Of a stretch of DNA of 64,000 bases, positions 53,626 to 64,000 are shown in pieces. The translations under genes were made by a program, and so were the position numbers. The notes below the pieces were generated by a model, which did not search any database, had not been told where the DNA came from, and was given only the letters and a program-made list of their open reading frames with translations. Within the stretch, counting starts at the first letter, position 1. The number at the start of each line of letters is the position of its first letter. Origin of the DNA: Heterohyrax brucei (Eukaryota > Chordata > Mammalia > Hyracoidea > Procaviidae); the NCBI GenBank assembly GCA_028571685.1, contig CM053140.1, forward strand, positions 28,253,501 through 28,317,500. Direction: 5' to 3'.

Positions 53626-55515
53626 GACAGCCCAAGAAAAGACCAAAGTGGATATCAAAAGAGACTCTGAAAGGTGCATTTGAATGCACAGTAGCTAAAG
53701 GAAATGGAAGAAGTGATGAAGTAAAAGAGCTGAACAGAAGATTTCAGAGAGCAGCTTGAGAAAACAAAGTCAAGTATTACAAGGAAATGTGCAAAGAACT
53801 GGAGTTAGAAAACCAAAAAAGAAGAACACCCTTGACATTTCTCAAACTGAAAGAGACTGAAGCTGGAGGAAAAACAGAGGCCTTGAGTTGCAATTTTGAA
53901 GGATTCTATGAGCTAAATATTGAATGATGTAGGAAGCATCAAAAGAGACAGAAGGAATACACAGAATCACTGTACCAAGAGGAATTAGTCACTGCTCACC
54001 CCTTCCACCAAGTAGCACATGATCAAGAACCGCTGGTACTCAAGGAAGAAGTCCAAGCTGCACTGAAGGCATTGGTGAAAAACAAGGCTCCACAAACTGT
54101 TGAAATATAATCAGGATGTTTCAGCAAGGAGATGAAGAGCTGGAGGTGCTCAGTCATCTATGTCAAGAAATCTGGAAGACAGCTACTGGGCCAAATGACT
54201 GGAAGAAATCTATATTTGTGCTCATTCCAAAAGACAAGTTATCCAACAGAATGCCAAAATTATCAAACAACATTGTTAATTGCACATGCAAGTAAAATTT
54301 TGCTGAAGATCATTCTAAAGTGGTTGCAGCAGCACACTGACAGGAAACTGTCAAAAATTTAAGCTGGATTCAGAAGAGGATGTGGAATAAGACATATCCT
54401 TGGTGATGTCAGATGGATCTTGCCTGAAAGCAAAGACTACCAGAAAGATGTTTACCTGTGTTTTATGGACTATGCCAAGGCCATTCAACTGTGTGGATTG
54501 TGGCAAATTACGGATAACATTGTGGAGAATGGGAAGTCCAGAACAATTAATTGTGCCCATGTACTTAGACCACGAGGCAGCCATTTGAACAAAACATGAT
54601 TTACAATCAAGACAGATGTGGGTCAGGGTTGTATCCCTCACCAGACTTACTCAATTTCTATACTGAGCGAATAGTCTGGGAAGCTGGACTATCGATAGAA
54701 GAATGTTGCATCAGGAGTGGTGACTCGCTAAAAACCTGCAGTGTGCAGACCATCAGCTTTGCTTGCTGAAACTGAAGAGGACTTGAAACACACAATGATG
54801 ATGATTACACTGCCTCCAGTGTGGCCTGCACCTCAACAACAACAACAACAAATCCTCACAACTGGACCAATAAGCAGCATCATGATAAAAAGAGAAAAGA
54901 TTGACATCAAGGATTTCATTTTCCCTGAATCCGCACATCAATGCCCATAGAAGCAGTAGTCAAGAAATCAAATGAAATTTGTATTGGGCAAACTGCTGCA
55001 AGAAACCTCTTTAAACTGTTAAAATAAAATAAGGATGTCACTTTAAGGACTAAGGTGCGCCTGACCCAAGCCGTGATATTTTCAACAGCTTCATGTGCAT
55101 GCAAAACTGGATAAAAATACGGAAGACCCAGGAAGAATTGATGCTTTTGAAGTATGGTGTTGGCAGAGAATACTGACTACACCACAGACTGCCAGAAGAA
55201 TGAACAAGTCCGTGCTGGAAGGAAGACAGCCAGAGCACTCCTTGGAAGCAAGGATGGCGAGACTTCTTTACATGTACATGTACATGTATGGACATGTTAT
55301 CAGGAGGCACCAGTCCCTGGAAAAGGACATAACATGCTTGGTAAAGTAAGGAGTTAGGGAGAAAGGGGAACACCCTGAACAAGATGGACTGACAGCATTG
55401 TTACAAAAAGGGGCTCAAACAACAGTGATTGTGAGAATGGCACAGGAACGGGCAGTGTTTCATTCCGTTGTACATAAGGTCTCCATGAGTTGGAACCAAG
55501 TTTATGTCACCTAAC
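53626..55515 (+). repeat. RTE LINE, mid-ORF to 3' end
   Basis: From 'aaaagaccaaagtggatatc' (compare 57000) through reverse transcriptase to the terminus 'gtcacctaacaacaaatc'. It has several frame interruptions and is dead. Confidence 0.85.
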
Positions 55516-55689
55516 AACAAATCTTTACAGAAATAGATAGCCAGGCCTTTCTTCCGAGGGACCACTGGATGGGTTCAAACTACCAACCTTTCAATTAGTG
55601 TTATTGTCGTGTGATATCAGTTGATTCTGACTCATAGTGTGATCCTAAAGGACTCAGCAGAACTGTCCCATAGGATTTCCTAGGCTGTG
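55516..55689 (-). repeat. AfroSINE A and left part of AfroSINE B, minus strand (duplicate copy)
   Basis: The arrangement matches 18985-19147: end of SINE A ('atagccaggcctttcttccg'), then SINE B from 'gtgatatcagttgattctga' to 'gatttcctaggctgtga'. SINE B resumes at 58813 after the RTE insertion. Confidence 0.75.
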
Positions 55690-58600
55690 AGCAGCCCCCA
55701 CGTGTCTGTCAGCAGAGGCTTGCTTATTGCTGTGACGCTGGAAGCTATACCACTGGTATTTAGGTACCAGCAGGGTCACCCGTGGTAAACAGGTTTCAGC
55801 TGAGCTTCCAGACTAAGACAGACCAGGAAGGAGGACCCAGCAGTCTGTTTCTGAAAAGAATTAGCCAGGGAAAACCTTATAAATAGCAGTGGAAGATGGT
55901 CAGATTTAACACCAAAAAATGAGCCCCCGAGGTGGGAAGACACTCAGAAGACGACTGGGGAAGAGCTGCCTCCTCAAAGGAGAGCTGACTTTAAGGATGT
56001 GGATGGAGTAAAGCCTTTGGGATCTTCATTTACTGACGTGACATGACTCAAAATGAGAAGAAACAGCTGCAAGCATCCATTACTAACTGGAACATGGAAT
56101 GTGCGAAGTACAAATCCAGGAAAATTGGCAATTATCAAAAATGAAATGGAACACAGAAACATCGATATCCCAGGTACTAGTGAGCTGAAAGGGACCAGTA
56201 CTGGCCATTTGGAATCCAACAATCACATGTTCTACTATGCTGGGGATGAAAACTTGAAGAAGGATGGTGTTGCGTTAATCATCAAAAAGAACATTTCAAG
56301 ATCTGTCCTGAAGTACAATGCTCTCAGTGATAGGATAATATCCATACACCTACAAGGAGGGCCAGTTAATACAACTATTATTTAAATTTATGCACCAACC
56401 ACCAAGGCCAAAGATAGACTGAAGATTTTGACCAGCTTCTGCAGTTTGAAATTGATCAAATATGCACTCAGGATGCATTGATAATTACTGGTGACTGAAC
56501 TGCAAAAGTTGGAAACAAAGAAGAAGGATGGGTAGTTGGAAAATTCGGCCTTGGTGATGGAAATAATGCCGGAGGTCATGTGATAGAATTTTGCACGACT
56601 AATGACTTCTTCGTCGCAAATACCTTTTTTAACCAACACAAATGGCAACTGCGCACGTGGAGCTCACCAGATGAAATACACAGGAACCAAGCTGACTTAC
56701 ATCTGTGGAAAAAACAACAGAAAAGCTCCATATCAGCAGTCAGAACAAGACCAAGTGCTGACTGTGGCACAGATCATCAATTGCTCATATACAAATTCAA
56801 ATTGAAGCTGAAGAAAATTAGAACAAGTCCACATGAGCCAAAGTATGACCTTGAGTATATCCCTCCTGAGTTTAAAGACTATTTCAAGAACAGATTTTGT
56901 GTGTTGACCACTAATGACTGAAGACCAGACGAACTGTGGAGTGACATCAAAGACATCATCCATGCAGAGAGCAAGAGGTCATTAAAAAGACAGGGAAGAA
57001 AGAAAAGACCAAATTGGATGTCAGAAGAGACTCTGAAACTTGTTTTTGAACATAGAGCAGCTAAAACAAAAGGAAGGAATCGTGAAGTAAAAGACTTAAA
57101 CAGAATATTTCAGAGGGCAGCTCGAGAAGACAAAATATTGTGCTAACATGTGCAAAGAGCTGGAAATGGAAAAGCAAAAGGGAAGAACATGTTCCTGATT
57201 TCTCAATGCAGAACTGAAGCCTCGAGTTGTTGCAATAGTGAAGGATTCTATAGGGAAAATATTAAATGACTCAAGGAGCATCAAAAGAAGATGGAAGGAA
57301 TACAGTCATCATACCAGAAAGAGCTGGTCGATGTTCAGCCATTTGAACAGGTAGCATATGATCGGGAACCAACAGTTCTGAAGGAAGAAGTAGAAGCTGT
57401 ATTGAAGACGCTGGCAAAAAGCATGGCTCCAGGAATTGATGCAATATCAATTGAGATATTTCAACAGACAGATGCAGCACTGGAAGTGCTCACTTATCTA
57501 TGCCAAGAAATTTGGAAGATAGCTACCTGGCCAACTGACTGGAAGAAATATATATTTATACCATTCCAAAGAAAGGTGATCCAACCCAATATGGAAATTA
57601 CCAAACAATATCATTAGTGTCACACGCAAGTAAAATTTTGCTCAAAAGCAACTGCAACAGTTTATTGACAAGGAAGTACTAGTAATTCAAGCCAGATTCA
57701 GAAGAGGACATGGAACCAGGGGTATCATTGCTGACATCAGACTGATTTTGGCTGAAAGCAGAGAATACCAGAAAGATATTTACCCGTGTTTCATTGACTA
57801 TGCAAACACATTTGACTGTGTGGATCCTAACAAAGTATGGCTAACATCAAGAGGCAGTCGTGTGAACAGAACAAGGGGACACTGCACTGTTTAAAGTCAG
57901 GAAGGGTGTGCATCAGGATTGTATCCTTTCACCATATCTTTTCAACCTGTATGCTGAGCAAATAATAAAAGAAGCTGGATTCTGTGAAGAAGAACAAGGC
58001 ATCAGGATTGGAGGACGACACATTAACAGCCTGTGTTATGCAGATGACACCACCTTATTTGCTGGAAGTGAAGAAGATTTGAAACACTTACTGACGAAGA
58101 TCAAGGACCACAGCCTTCAGTATGGATTGCACCTCAACATCAAGAAAACAAAAATCCTCACAACTGAACAATTTAAACAGTGTCATCATAAATGGGGAAA
58201 GGATTGAAGTTGTCAAGGATTTCATTTTATTTGGGTCCACAATCAATGCCCATGGAAGATGCTGTCAAGAAATCAAAAGCATTACACTGGGAAAATCTGC
58301 TGCAAAGGATTTTTTTAAAGTATTGGAAAGGAAAGATGTCATCTTGAAGATTAAAGTTTGCCTGACCCAAGCCATGGTATTCTCAATTGCATCAGATGAA
58401 TGTGAAAGCTGGACAATGAACAAAGACAGAAGACTGATGCCTTTGAATCATGGTGTTGCAGAAGAATAGTGACTGTACCATGGACTGCCAAAGGAAACAA
58501 CAGATCTGTTCTGGAAGTAGTACATCCCGAGTGCTCCTTGGAAGCAAAGATGGCGAGACTGTGTCTTACATACTTTGGACATGTTGTCAGGAAGGATCAG

Positions 58601-58812
58601 TCTCTGGAGAAGGACATCATGCTTGGTAGAGTGGAGGGTCAGCGAAAAAGGGGAAGACCCTGACGAGACGGATAGACACAGTGGCCACAACGATGGGCCT
58701 AAGCATGAAGATGATTGTGGACATGGTGCAAGACTGGGCAGTGTTTCCTTCTGTTGTGCATAGCGTTGCTGTGAGTCGGAACCAACTCGATGGCACCTAA
58801 CTACTGCTACTA
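55690..58812 (+). repeat. RTE-clade (BovB-like) LINE, essentially full length
   Basis: About 3.1 kb: 5' leader 55690-56050; endonuclease region from 56053 (RNSCKHPLLTGTWNVRS, later VALIIKKNISRSV); reverse transcriptase with the YADD catalytic box at 58037-58048 in the context LCYADDTTLF; 3' end 'cgatggcacctaactactgc'. The ORF is broken by stops and frame changes (for example a TAA at 56383-56385), so it is not active. It is the most complete RTE here and the reference for naming the other fragments. It is inserted into SINE B of the duplicated block. Confidence 0.9.
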
Positions 58813-58925
58813 CTAATCTTCCTGGGAGGACATCATTAGGTCTTCCTCCCAAACACCCGTTGGTGGGTTTGAACCGCTGACATTGCAGTCAGTAGCCAAG
58901 CATTTAACTGCTGTGCCACCAGGGC
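58813..58925 (-). repeat. Right part of AfroSINE B (duplicate copy)
   Basis: 'ggtgggtttgaaccgctgac' to 'ctgctgtgccaccagggc' matches 19210-19270. It is separated from its left part by the RTE insertion. Confidence 0.8.
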
Positions 58926-59080
58926 TTGTCAGGTGCAATCCATCTGCTCCACCCAGAGACCTGGAAGGCATTCAGGTTGGTCCTGTTCCATGTGCCCATT
59001 CCAAACTGTCCCAAGTCCCCAGCTCGTCCAGGGGAAGCCCCAGGACCATCCTGCCCTCCCAGGGCCTCCTATAGGCCTAC

Positions 59081-60860
59081 CTGGGTCAGACACCCCTCAC
59101 TTTGGAGGAGGGCTTCAGGGTCTTGCTCTGGGCTGTTTCAGGCAGTGGTGGCTGTGTCCCAGGCAGGTGCAGGCCACCCCTGGCCATTGGGCCTCCTCAT
59201 CACCAAGCCCCACTGCACATTGGTGTCCTGGATGCTGACGATGTGGTACATGTTGTGGGTGGCAAGGTAAGAGATGACAAGGGCATGTTGTCTGCTAAGA
59301 TCCAGTTCCACCTAGAGCCTGAGTGATCTGGAATGCACAGACTGCTGCGCTGAAGATAAGCTGCCCCCTGGGAGAAGAGGGCAGCCACTGAGGCTGGTGC
59401 TACTCCAGGCCAAGGCAGAGGATGGAGGAAGGAGGGATGCTCACCTGGTTGTGGACACTGATCAAGCTGCACTGGACAGGCTGCAAGGGGTGACCAGAAA
59501 GGGACAGGAGCTACTGATTTGAAAGGTTAAGCACTGGACTTTTAACTGAAAGGCTGGTGATTGGAACTTACCCACGGGCTCCTCAGCAGTAAAGCCTGGC
59601 TCTCTACTCCCAAAAGGTCATGGCCTTGAAAACTCTATGGAGCACTGTTCTGCTGTGCACATGTGGGTCCCCGTGAGTCAGAATTGACTCAAAGACAAGT
59701 CACAGCAACAGCAACCTTATCTCAGGGGACCCCGACACACGTGGGGCTGGAGACTCCTTGCCAGGGGAGGCCAGAAGTAGTGGAGCCTGAGGGCCTGGGG
59801 AGCCGGGAGGTCTCTGCTTAGCATGCTAGCAACCCATCGTGAAATTCCCGCCATCCCCTCAGCCGGCGAACAACTCATGGGAGATATCCCGTGAGCCCCT
59901 GCAATCCCAGGCTAAGGGGATACTACTCTTCACCAGATCCACCCAGCATATCTCAAACCAAGATGTCCCAGCAAAAAGTGGACCAAGCCTAAGTGCAGCC
60001 CACCTGTTTTGGGCTTCTGCTGTCCTGGTCACAGGGATGAAACATGAGCCTCTGGGCTGGGGGAATGGCAGCCGCTCCAGCTAAGTCTGGAGGCGGTCCC
60101 AGCCAGGTCTAAGTGGGTAGCTCGCCTAGGCTCAGGCCCAGCAGCTACTGCCATGACTTGAGGCTTTCGGGCAAAATTACTCATCTCCAAGTCATGAGCC
60201 TCAGAGGCTACTGGCCTCCGTGGGGCTCCACGCGGGGCCCGAGCATGCCTGGTGACCAGGGATCCCTAACCCCGCCAGAGGCGAGGCCCCACCTCTGCGC
60301 CCAGCCCGGGGTACGATAGTCAGCCCGGAATGTGGTCCTCACTCGCGCCAGGAGAGGGCGCCCGTGTGCACCTCAACTTGGAAACAAGCTGATCTTGAAA
60401 ACTGTAGGGCGTCTCTACAACCCGCTCGAGTTCGGAATTTGGGGGATTTTCACCAGTCCGTGACCCTGACCCAGAAGTTTAGGCTTCCGTGCCCTTCCCT
60501 CGACTGCAAGTACTTCGGGGACCACCGCGTTGCATTCCTCCGTCCCCATCTGGAGCTTCTCAGCCGCCTTTGCCATCCAGAGACCTCTGATGCTGGGAAG
60601 CCCCTTCTCACTCCTACACCTCTGACTCTGGGGACACCTAGCCTCGCTCCGACCCCGAAACTTCAGGGTCCCGCGCCCTACCCGTGTTGGTCGCGCGGGG
60701 TCACCCTGCCAGGCTGGCAGCAACAGTCCAAATTTGAGCCAACTCTGGGCTTTAACTCTGTGCGGTGGGGCCCGGCGCCACTGCCTCTGGTGCCATGGAG
60801 GCCTGTCCAGAATTGGGCGCAGCCTGCCTTGCCTTCTGGCCCATGAGCTCCCAGCAGGAG
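59081..60860 (-). pseudogene. HOMER3: HOMER3 5' fragment pseudogene (duplicate)
   Basis: Minus-strand relics of HOMER3: the start-codon exon at about 59458-59445, with ATG changed to GTG (plus-strand 'cac' at 59456-59458) but donor GT intact; a 77-bp intron against 75 bp in the parent; the first EVH1 exon at 59367-59219, 149 bp instead of 157, so out of frame, with both splice sites still AG and GT. The second EVH1 exon is reduced to a few bases of its donor end at about 59081-59093, the rest being deleted. The CpG promoter equivalent lies near 60640-60860. No C-terminal exons follow; RTE and other repeats replace them. It cannot make a Homer protein. Confidence 0.88.
59515..59720 (+). repeat. 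Long-form AfroSINE, uninterrupted duplicate of 20067-20430
   Basis: 'aaggttaagcactggacttt', 'ctctatggagcactgttctg' and 'gtcagaattgactcaaagac' align with the outer SINE at 20067-20430. The site of the nested SINE is empty here near 59605-59615. Confidence 0.82.
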
Positions 60861-61214
60861 CCTAGGCCAAGAAGGGGAGCCGGGAGCTCAGAGAGCGGGT
60901 GAGAGGCAGAGAGAGGGATGGATAGGGGTCCGGCGTGGGACAGCGAGACAGGGACAGACATCTGGAATGAGTAAAGAAGTCCAGAGACAGAAGGACAGAG
61001 GGACAGATGGACAGACGGACAGACATGATGCTGTCATCTTCCTGTCACCACCTGGGGACGCACCCTGACACTTTGAGTCCCTGCTACTGCTGCCCTGGTT
61101 GCCCAGGGACATGACCGTAGGCTTGTGATGGAGTTAGGTCCCTGATCATCAGCTTTCTTCCAGTTGGGTCTGTCTTCATACAGTCCTGGGACAGAAGCTG
61201 GTCCCACTAGCTTG

Positions 61215-61370
61215 GTGAGCCCCAGCTGTTGCCAGGAAATTAAGCCATTTGGACACGGAGACAGAGTCTTAGCTGGAGTCTACCAGCCACTCATTGGACA
61301 CCCTATGGGGCAGTTCTGCTCTGTCCTAGTGGGTTGCTATGAGTTGGAAATGACTTGGTGGCAATGGGAA
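61215..61370 (+). repeat. AfroSINE fragment found only in copy B
   Basis: 'ccctatggggcagttctgct' and 'gttgctatgagttggaaatg' are clear SINE body and tail; the head is degraded. The corresponding place in copy A (about 22420-22445) has no SINE. Confidence 0.75.
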
Positions 61371-61813
61371 GTTTTCCTGGAACACCCCAGGGAGGAGGGT
61401 GGAAGAGGGGCAGGGAAAGAGAGGTAAACAGCAGGCGCTTAATGGAGTGCGTCTGGGGCACCTGCCCAGAATCCTGCCTGCCTGCTCTTCTCCCAGGCAT
61501 GATCCCCCTGGGCCGGCTGTTATCTGCTTGAGTCCCCAAAGATAACCCCATAAACTAGGGGTTGTAATTATTGCTGCTGTTGTTGTAGGGTCTGAGGTCC
61601 AAGGTAGAGAGAGGGACTGTCAGCATCCAGGTGGCAGCCCTGGGTTTGCCCTCTGAGCCCAGGGTGCCCATCCCTTCATGCAGCTGCCGAGGAGCAGATC
61701 TTTTGGGGGTGGTTGAGTTAGACAGACTGCCAGTGGGGCCCACCGGTCAGTCCTGTTGCAAAGGGGCAATACTGGGTAAGTAGGCAGAGGCAGTGGACTC
61801 AGAGCGAGGCCTA

Positions 61814-61888
61814 GGTTCCCTGAAGCTCCAAACCTAAAGCTGGAGTTTTTGCACAACCTCAGAGCTTCTGGCTTTTCATCTCCTGAGG
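61814..61888. other. 75-bp block identical to 22839-22913
   Basis: Same bases throughout as the copy A block, in a duplicated context that is otherwise clearly diverged. Confidence 0.75.
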
Positions 61889-63829
61889 CCTCGGAGTGTC
61901 TGCATCACTTTTCCCTTCCCTTCCATTTCCCTTTCCCCAAGAAGAATCACACTTCTGGGCTGCCAGCTGTCTTTCATAGACTGTTAGGTGAATTCCAGGA
62001 CTTGTTGCTTCTGGCAATATTCCCAGCCCAAGATCAGAATCCCTCTCCCTCCCGGCCTTTGCCCGAGCTGTTCCCTCCGCCCCAAAACCCCTCCCCACAG
62101 CTTAATTTGCCTGGGCCTTCCTGGCTTGCCTCTGCCACCCCCTCTAGGAAGCTGTTCTCATGATCTCTGATTGGGGACTTGATCCTACCTCCCATCCACC
62201 CCATCCATTTATTGTGACCTGAGCCTGTTACCTGTTTTTATTGGTAGTGCCCAGATGTGAGTGCTCCTTCAGGTCCACTTCCTCCTGTAGGTCTAGTCTC
62301 TCCCAGCACTAGAGAGACTGTTCACCCAAGCTGGGAAACTGAGGTACAAACTCGGTTTCCCAAGCTTCTTCTAGCTTTGTGAAGCATCTGAACAAGCAAA
62401 GAACTTGGCTTCACTCTTAGGCCTGATGCCACGGAAAGTGTGAGCTCTGTGGGGAACAAAGATAATACCGTCTGTTCTGTGCAAAAGACTGGCTTTTTTC
62501 TTATTACCAAAAAAATAATTAAAAAATAAATGACTGGGAAATGTGCCAGCCAGGCTGAGGCTCCTGGAATCCCCTCAGGGTTTGCTGAGGACTGGTTGGC
62601 TACAGAGCCAGAACCATGCAGTACATTCTGTGGGGGCAGCTGGGTGAGGGGCCCAGGCAGACGTTGTTCCTATGTAGGTGTGGGCAGAAAGCGACAGTGT
62701 GACAGAGAAGAGGGAGCTACATGGTGTCCCTGGGCTCTCCTGGGCCTCAGGAGGTCTGTGATTTCATGTGCCTTGATCAGCCCTGACCTGAAGCTGTCTC
62801 CAACAAGTCCACATGGAAGAAGTGGCTTCCTTAGTGTGGGCCTCAGTTTTCTCACCTGCAGAATGGACTGATGATTACACTGCTAGGGGAGGCACTGCAG
62901 GGAAGATCAGCTTGACCAGCAGCTCCTCCCGCTTCCGTGAGCATAGATGGACTGAGGGCTTCCCTGAGTTGCTGACTCTACCTGAGCCTGAGCCCCCCTC
63001 TGCCTAAACTTTGGGTCCTCTCTTCTGAGGGACTATATCTCTGTAGGCCACCACCTCAGGGAGGCTGACTAAAAGCTTTCCTTTGGGGCTACGGAAGGGA
63101 GTGAGGGAATGAGTTTCCCGTCACCAGAAGGCTTGGCCCTGTGGAAGTTGCCATTTGTAGGGTGGCCTTTATGCGTCAGGCCCTGTCCCTCCCTAGTTAA
63201 ATCTAACCCAACCTTTAAACTGAAGTTAGATCAACTCTTCTCACTGGAGGGGTCCCCCTCCTGGCAGAAGAGGGGTTGTCAAGGAAAGTTACACTTCCCC
63301 CAAGCCATGTGTTCAACCTCATGGAGTAGGTCACAATGGCTACTTGAAATCTGTTTATGGCGTGACTAGATTAATGTTTACTTCTTACAGGGCTCTGTTC
63401 TAGCACCTAGATCAAGCCTGACCTGCAGCAGAGACTTCATAAGTATTGCAGAAGGGGATTCCCTAATCTCGGCCCTCAGTAACCTCCAGAGTCGTGTGCG
63501 TCAGGGAGTAAATTGCAGCTCTGCTTCTTACCAGCAGTGTAACCAAGAAGGAGTCACTCTCCCTTGTTGTGTGTCAGTTTCCTTATTTGTAAAATAGACA
63601 TAAGAATGATACTGTCCTTTGAGGTTTGCTCTAAAGATTCAGTGAGTTGTATGGAAGAGGGCTGACCCTAGGTGCTCAATGAATACTGATTTGAATTATT
63701 ATATTTATTCTTGTCTGTCTGAGCATGTGGTTTTTGATCTGGAGCCAGGTTCTTAAAATTTTCTCTTTCAGAGGTTGAAGGGCCCCAACCATATGTGAGC
63801 TCTAAGGGACAGGAAATTGTTCCCAGCCA

Positions 63830-63975
63830 AACCGGTTGTCATGGAGTCAAATCTGGCTCACGGTGACTCCGTGTATTACAGACTAGAATTGAGCTCCGTA
63901 GAGTTTCTTCTGGGACACCGCAAGGTGGGTTACAACAACCAACATTTAGGTTTATTAGACAGTGGCAGACTGTCA
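63830..63975 (-). repeat. AfroSINE, minus strand, duplicate of 24885-25060
   Basis: 'tcatggagtcaaatctggct' and following text align with 24889 onward but are more decayed. It is followed by 'gacctagtctgaatcc', as in copy A. Confidence 0.65.
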
Positions 63976-64000
63976 TCTAGGGACCTAGTCTGAATCCTCT

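Larger units (their letters stand above)
55516..64000 (+). repeat. Direct segmental duplication, copy B (HOMER3 5' block)
   Basis: It aligns in order with 18985-25068 once the RTE at 55690-58812 and a SINE scrap at 61215-61370 are set aside. It extends to the right window edge and may continue. The left edge abuts RTE sequence. Copy B carries no intact gene. 59720-61210 and 61370-63830 hold the decayed promoter and upstream block, with a (GACA)n run at about 60985-61028. Confidence 0.88.

Noticed and set aside
56053-58469. RTE endonuclease and reverse-transcriptase frames as an active LINE
   Set aside because: The frames are separated by stops and frame changes, so no complete ORF exists in this copy.

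Overview
The window is mammalian nuclear DNA, almost certainly from an afrotherian and most likely an elephant or close relative. Three single-copy genes lie in the order known from human 19p13.11: COPE (minus), DDX49 (plus), HOMER3 (minus). The interspersed repeats are dominated by AfroSINE-type tRNA-derived SINEs with RTE-derived tails and by an RTE-clade (BovB-like) LINE, a combination typical of Afrotheria. Species was not tested; it is inferred from repeat content.

Layout. 1-1649 holds the first coding exon of COPE and part of its first intron. 1650-1967 is a 318-bp head-to-head promoter shared with DDX49. DDX49 runs from 1968 to 11117 in 13 coding exons that join in frame to a 480-residue DEAD-box helicase. 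HOMER3 follows tail-to-tail (stop at 12350, start codon at 20008) in nine coding exons giving 359 residues, with a CpG-island promoter near 21200-22060. From about 22 kb to the right edge no intact gene was recognised. This stretch is a long intergenic region of nested repeats: AfroSINEs, RTE and L1 LINEs, MaLR-like LTR fossils and mariner-derived elements.

The main unusual feature is a direct duplication of the HOMER3 5' block. About 18985-25068 (second EVH1 exon, first EVH1 exon, start-codon exon, CpG promoter and about 3 kb upstream) is repeated at 55516-64000 in the same orientation and runs off the window. The second copy is a dead HOMER3 fragment: start codon lost, one EVH1 exon out of frame, the next EVH1 exon almost wholly deleted, CpG island eroded. 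Insertions present in only one copy give a relative timeline, and one 75-bp stretch is identical in both copies although the surroundings differ visibly.

Other points: a mariner-derived element present twice with inverted arms of about 170 bp; a SINE with a tRNA-Gly-like head fused to RTE sequence; an RTE copy with its parts out of order; a two-LTR MaLR-like fossil that received two further LTR insertions. No CRISPR array, canonical tRNA, rRNA or prokaryotic feature was seen. Repeat boundaries are read by eye and are good to roughly 5-20 bp; exon boundaries were placed on GT/AG sites and checked for reading frame.
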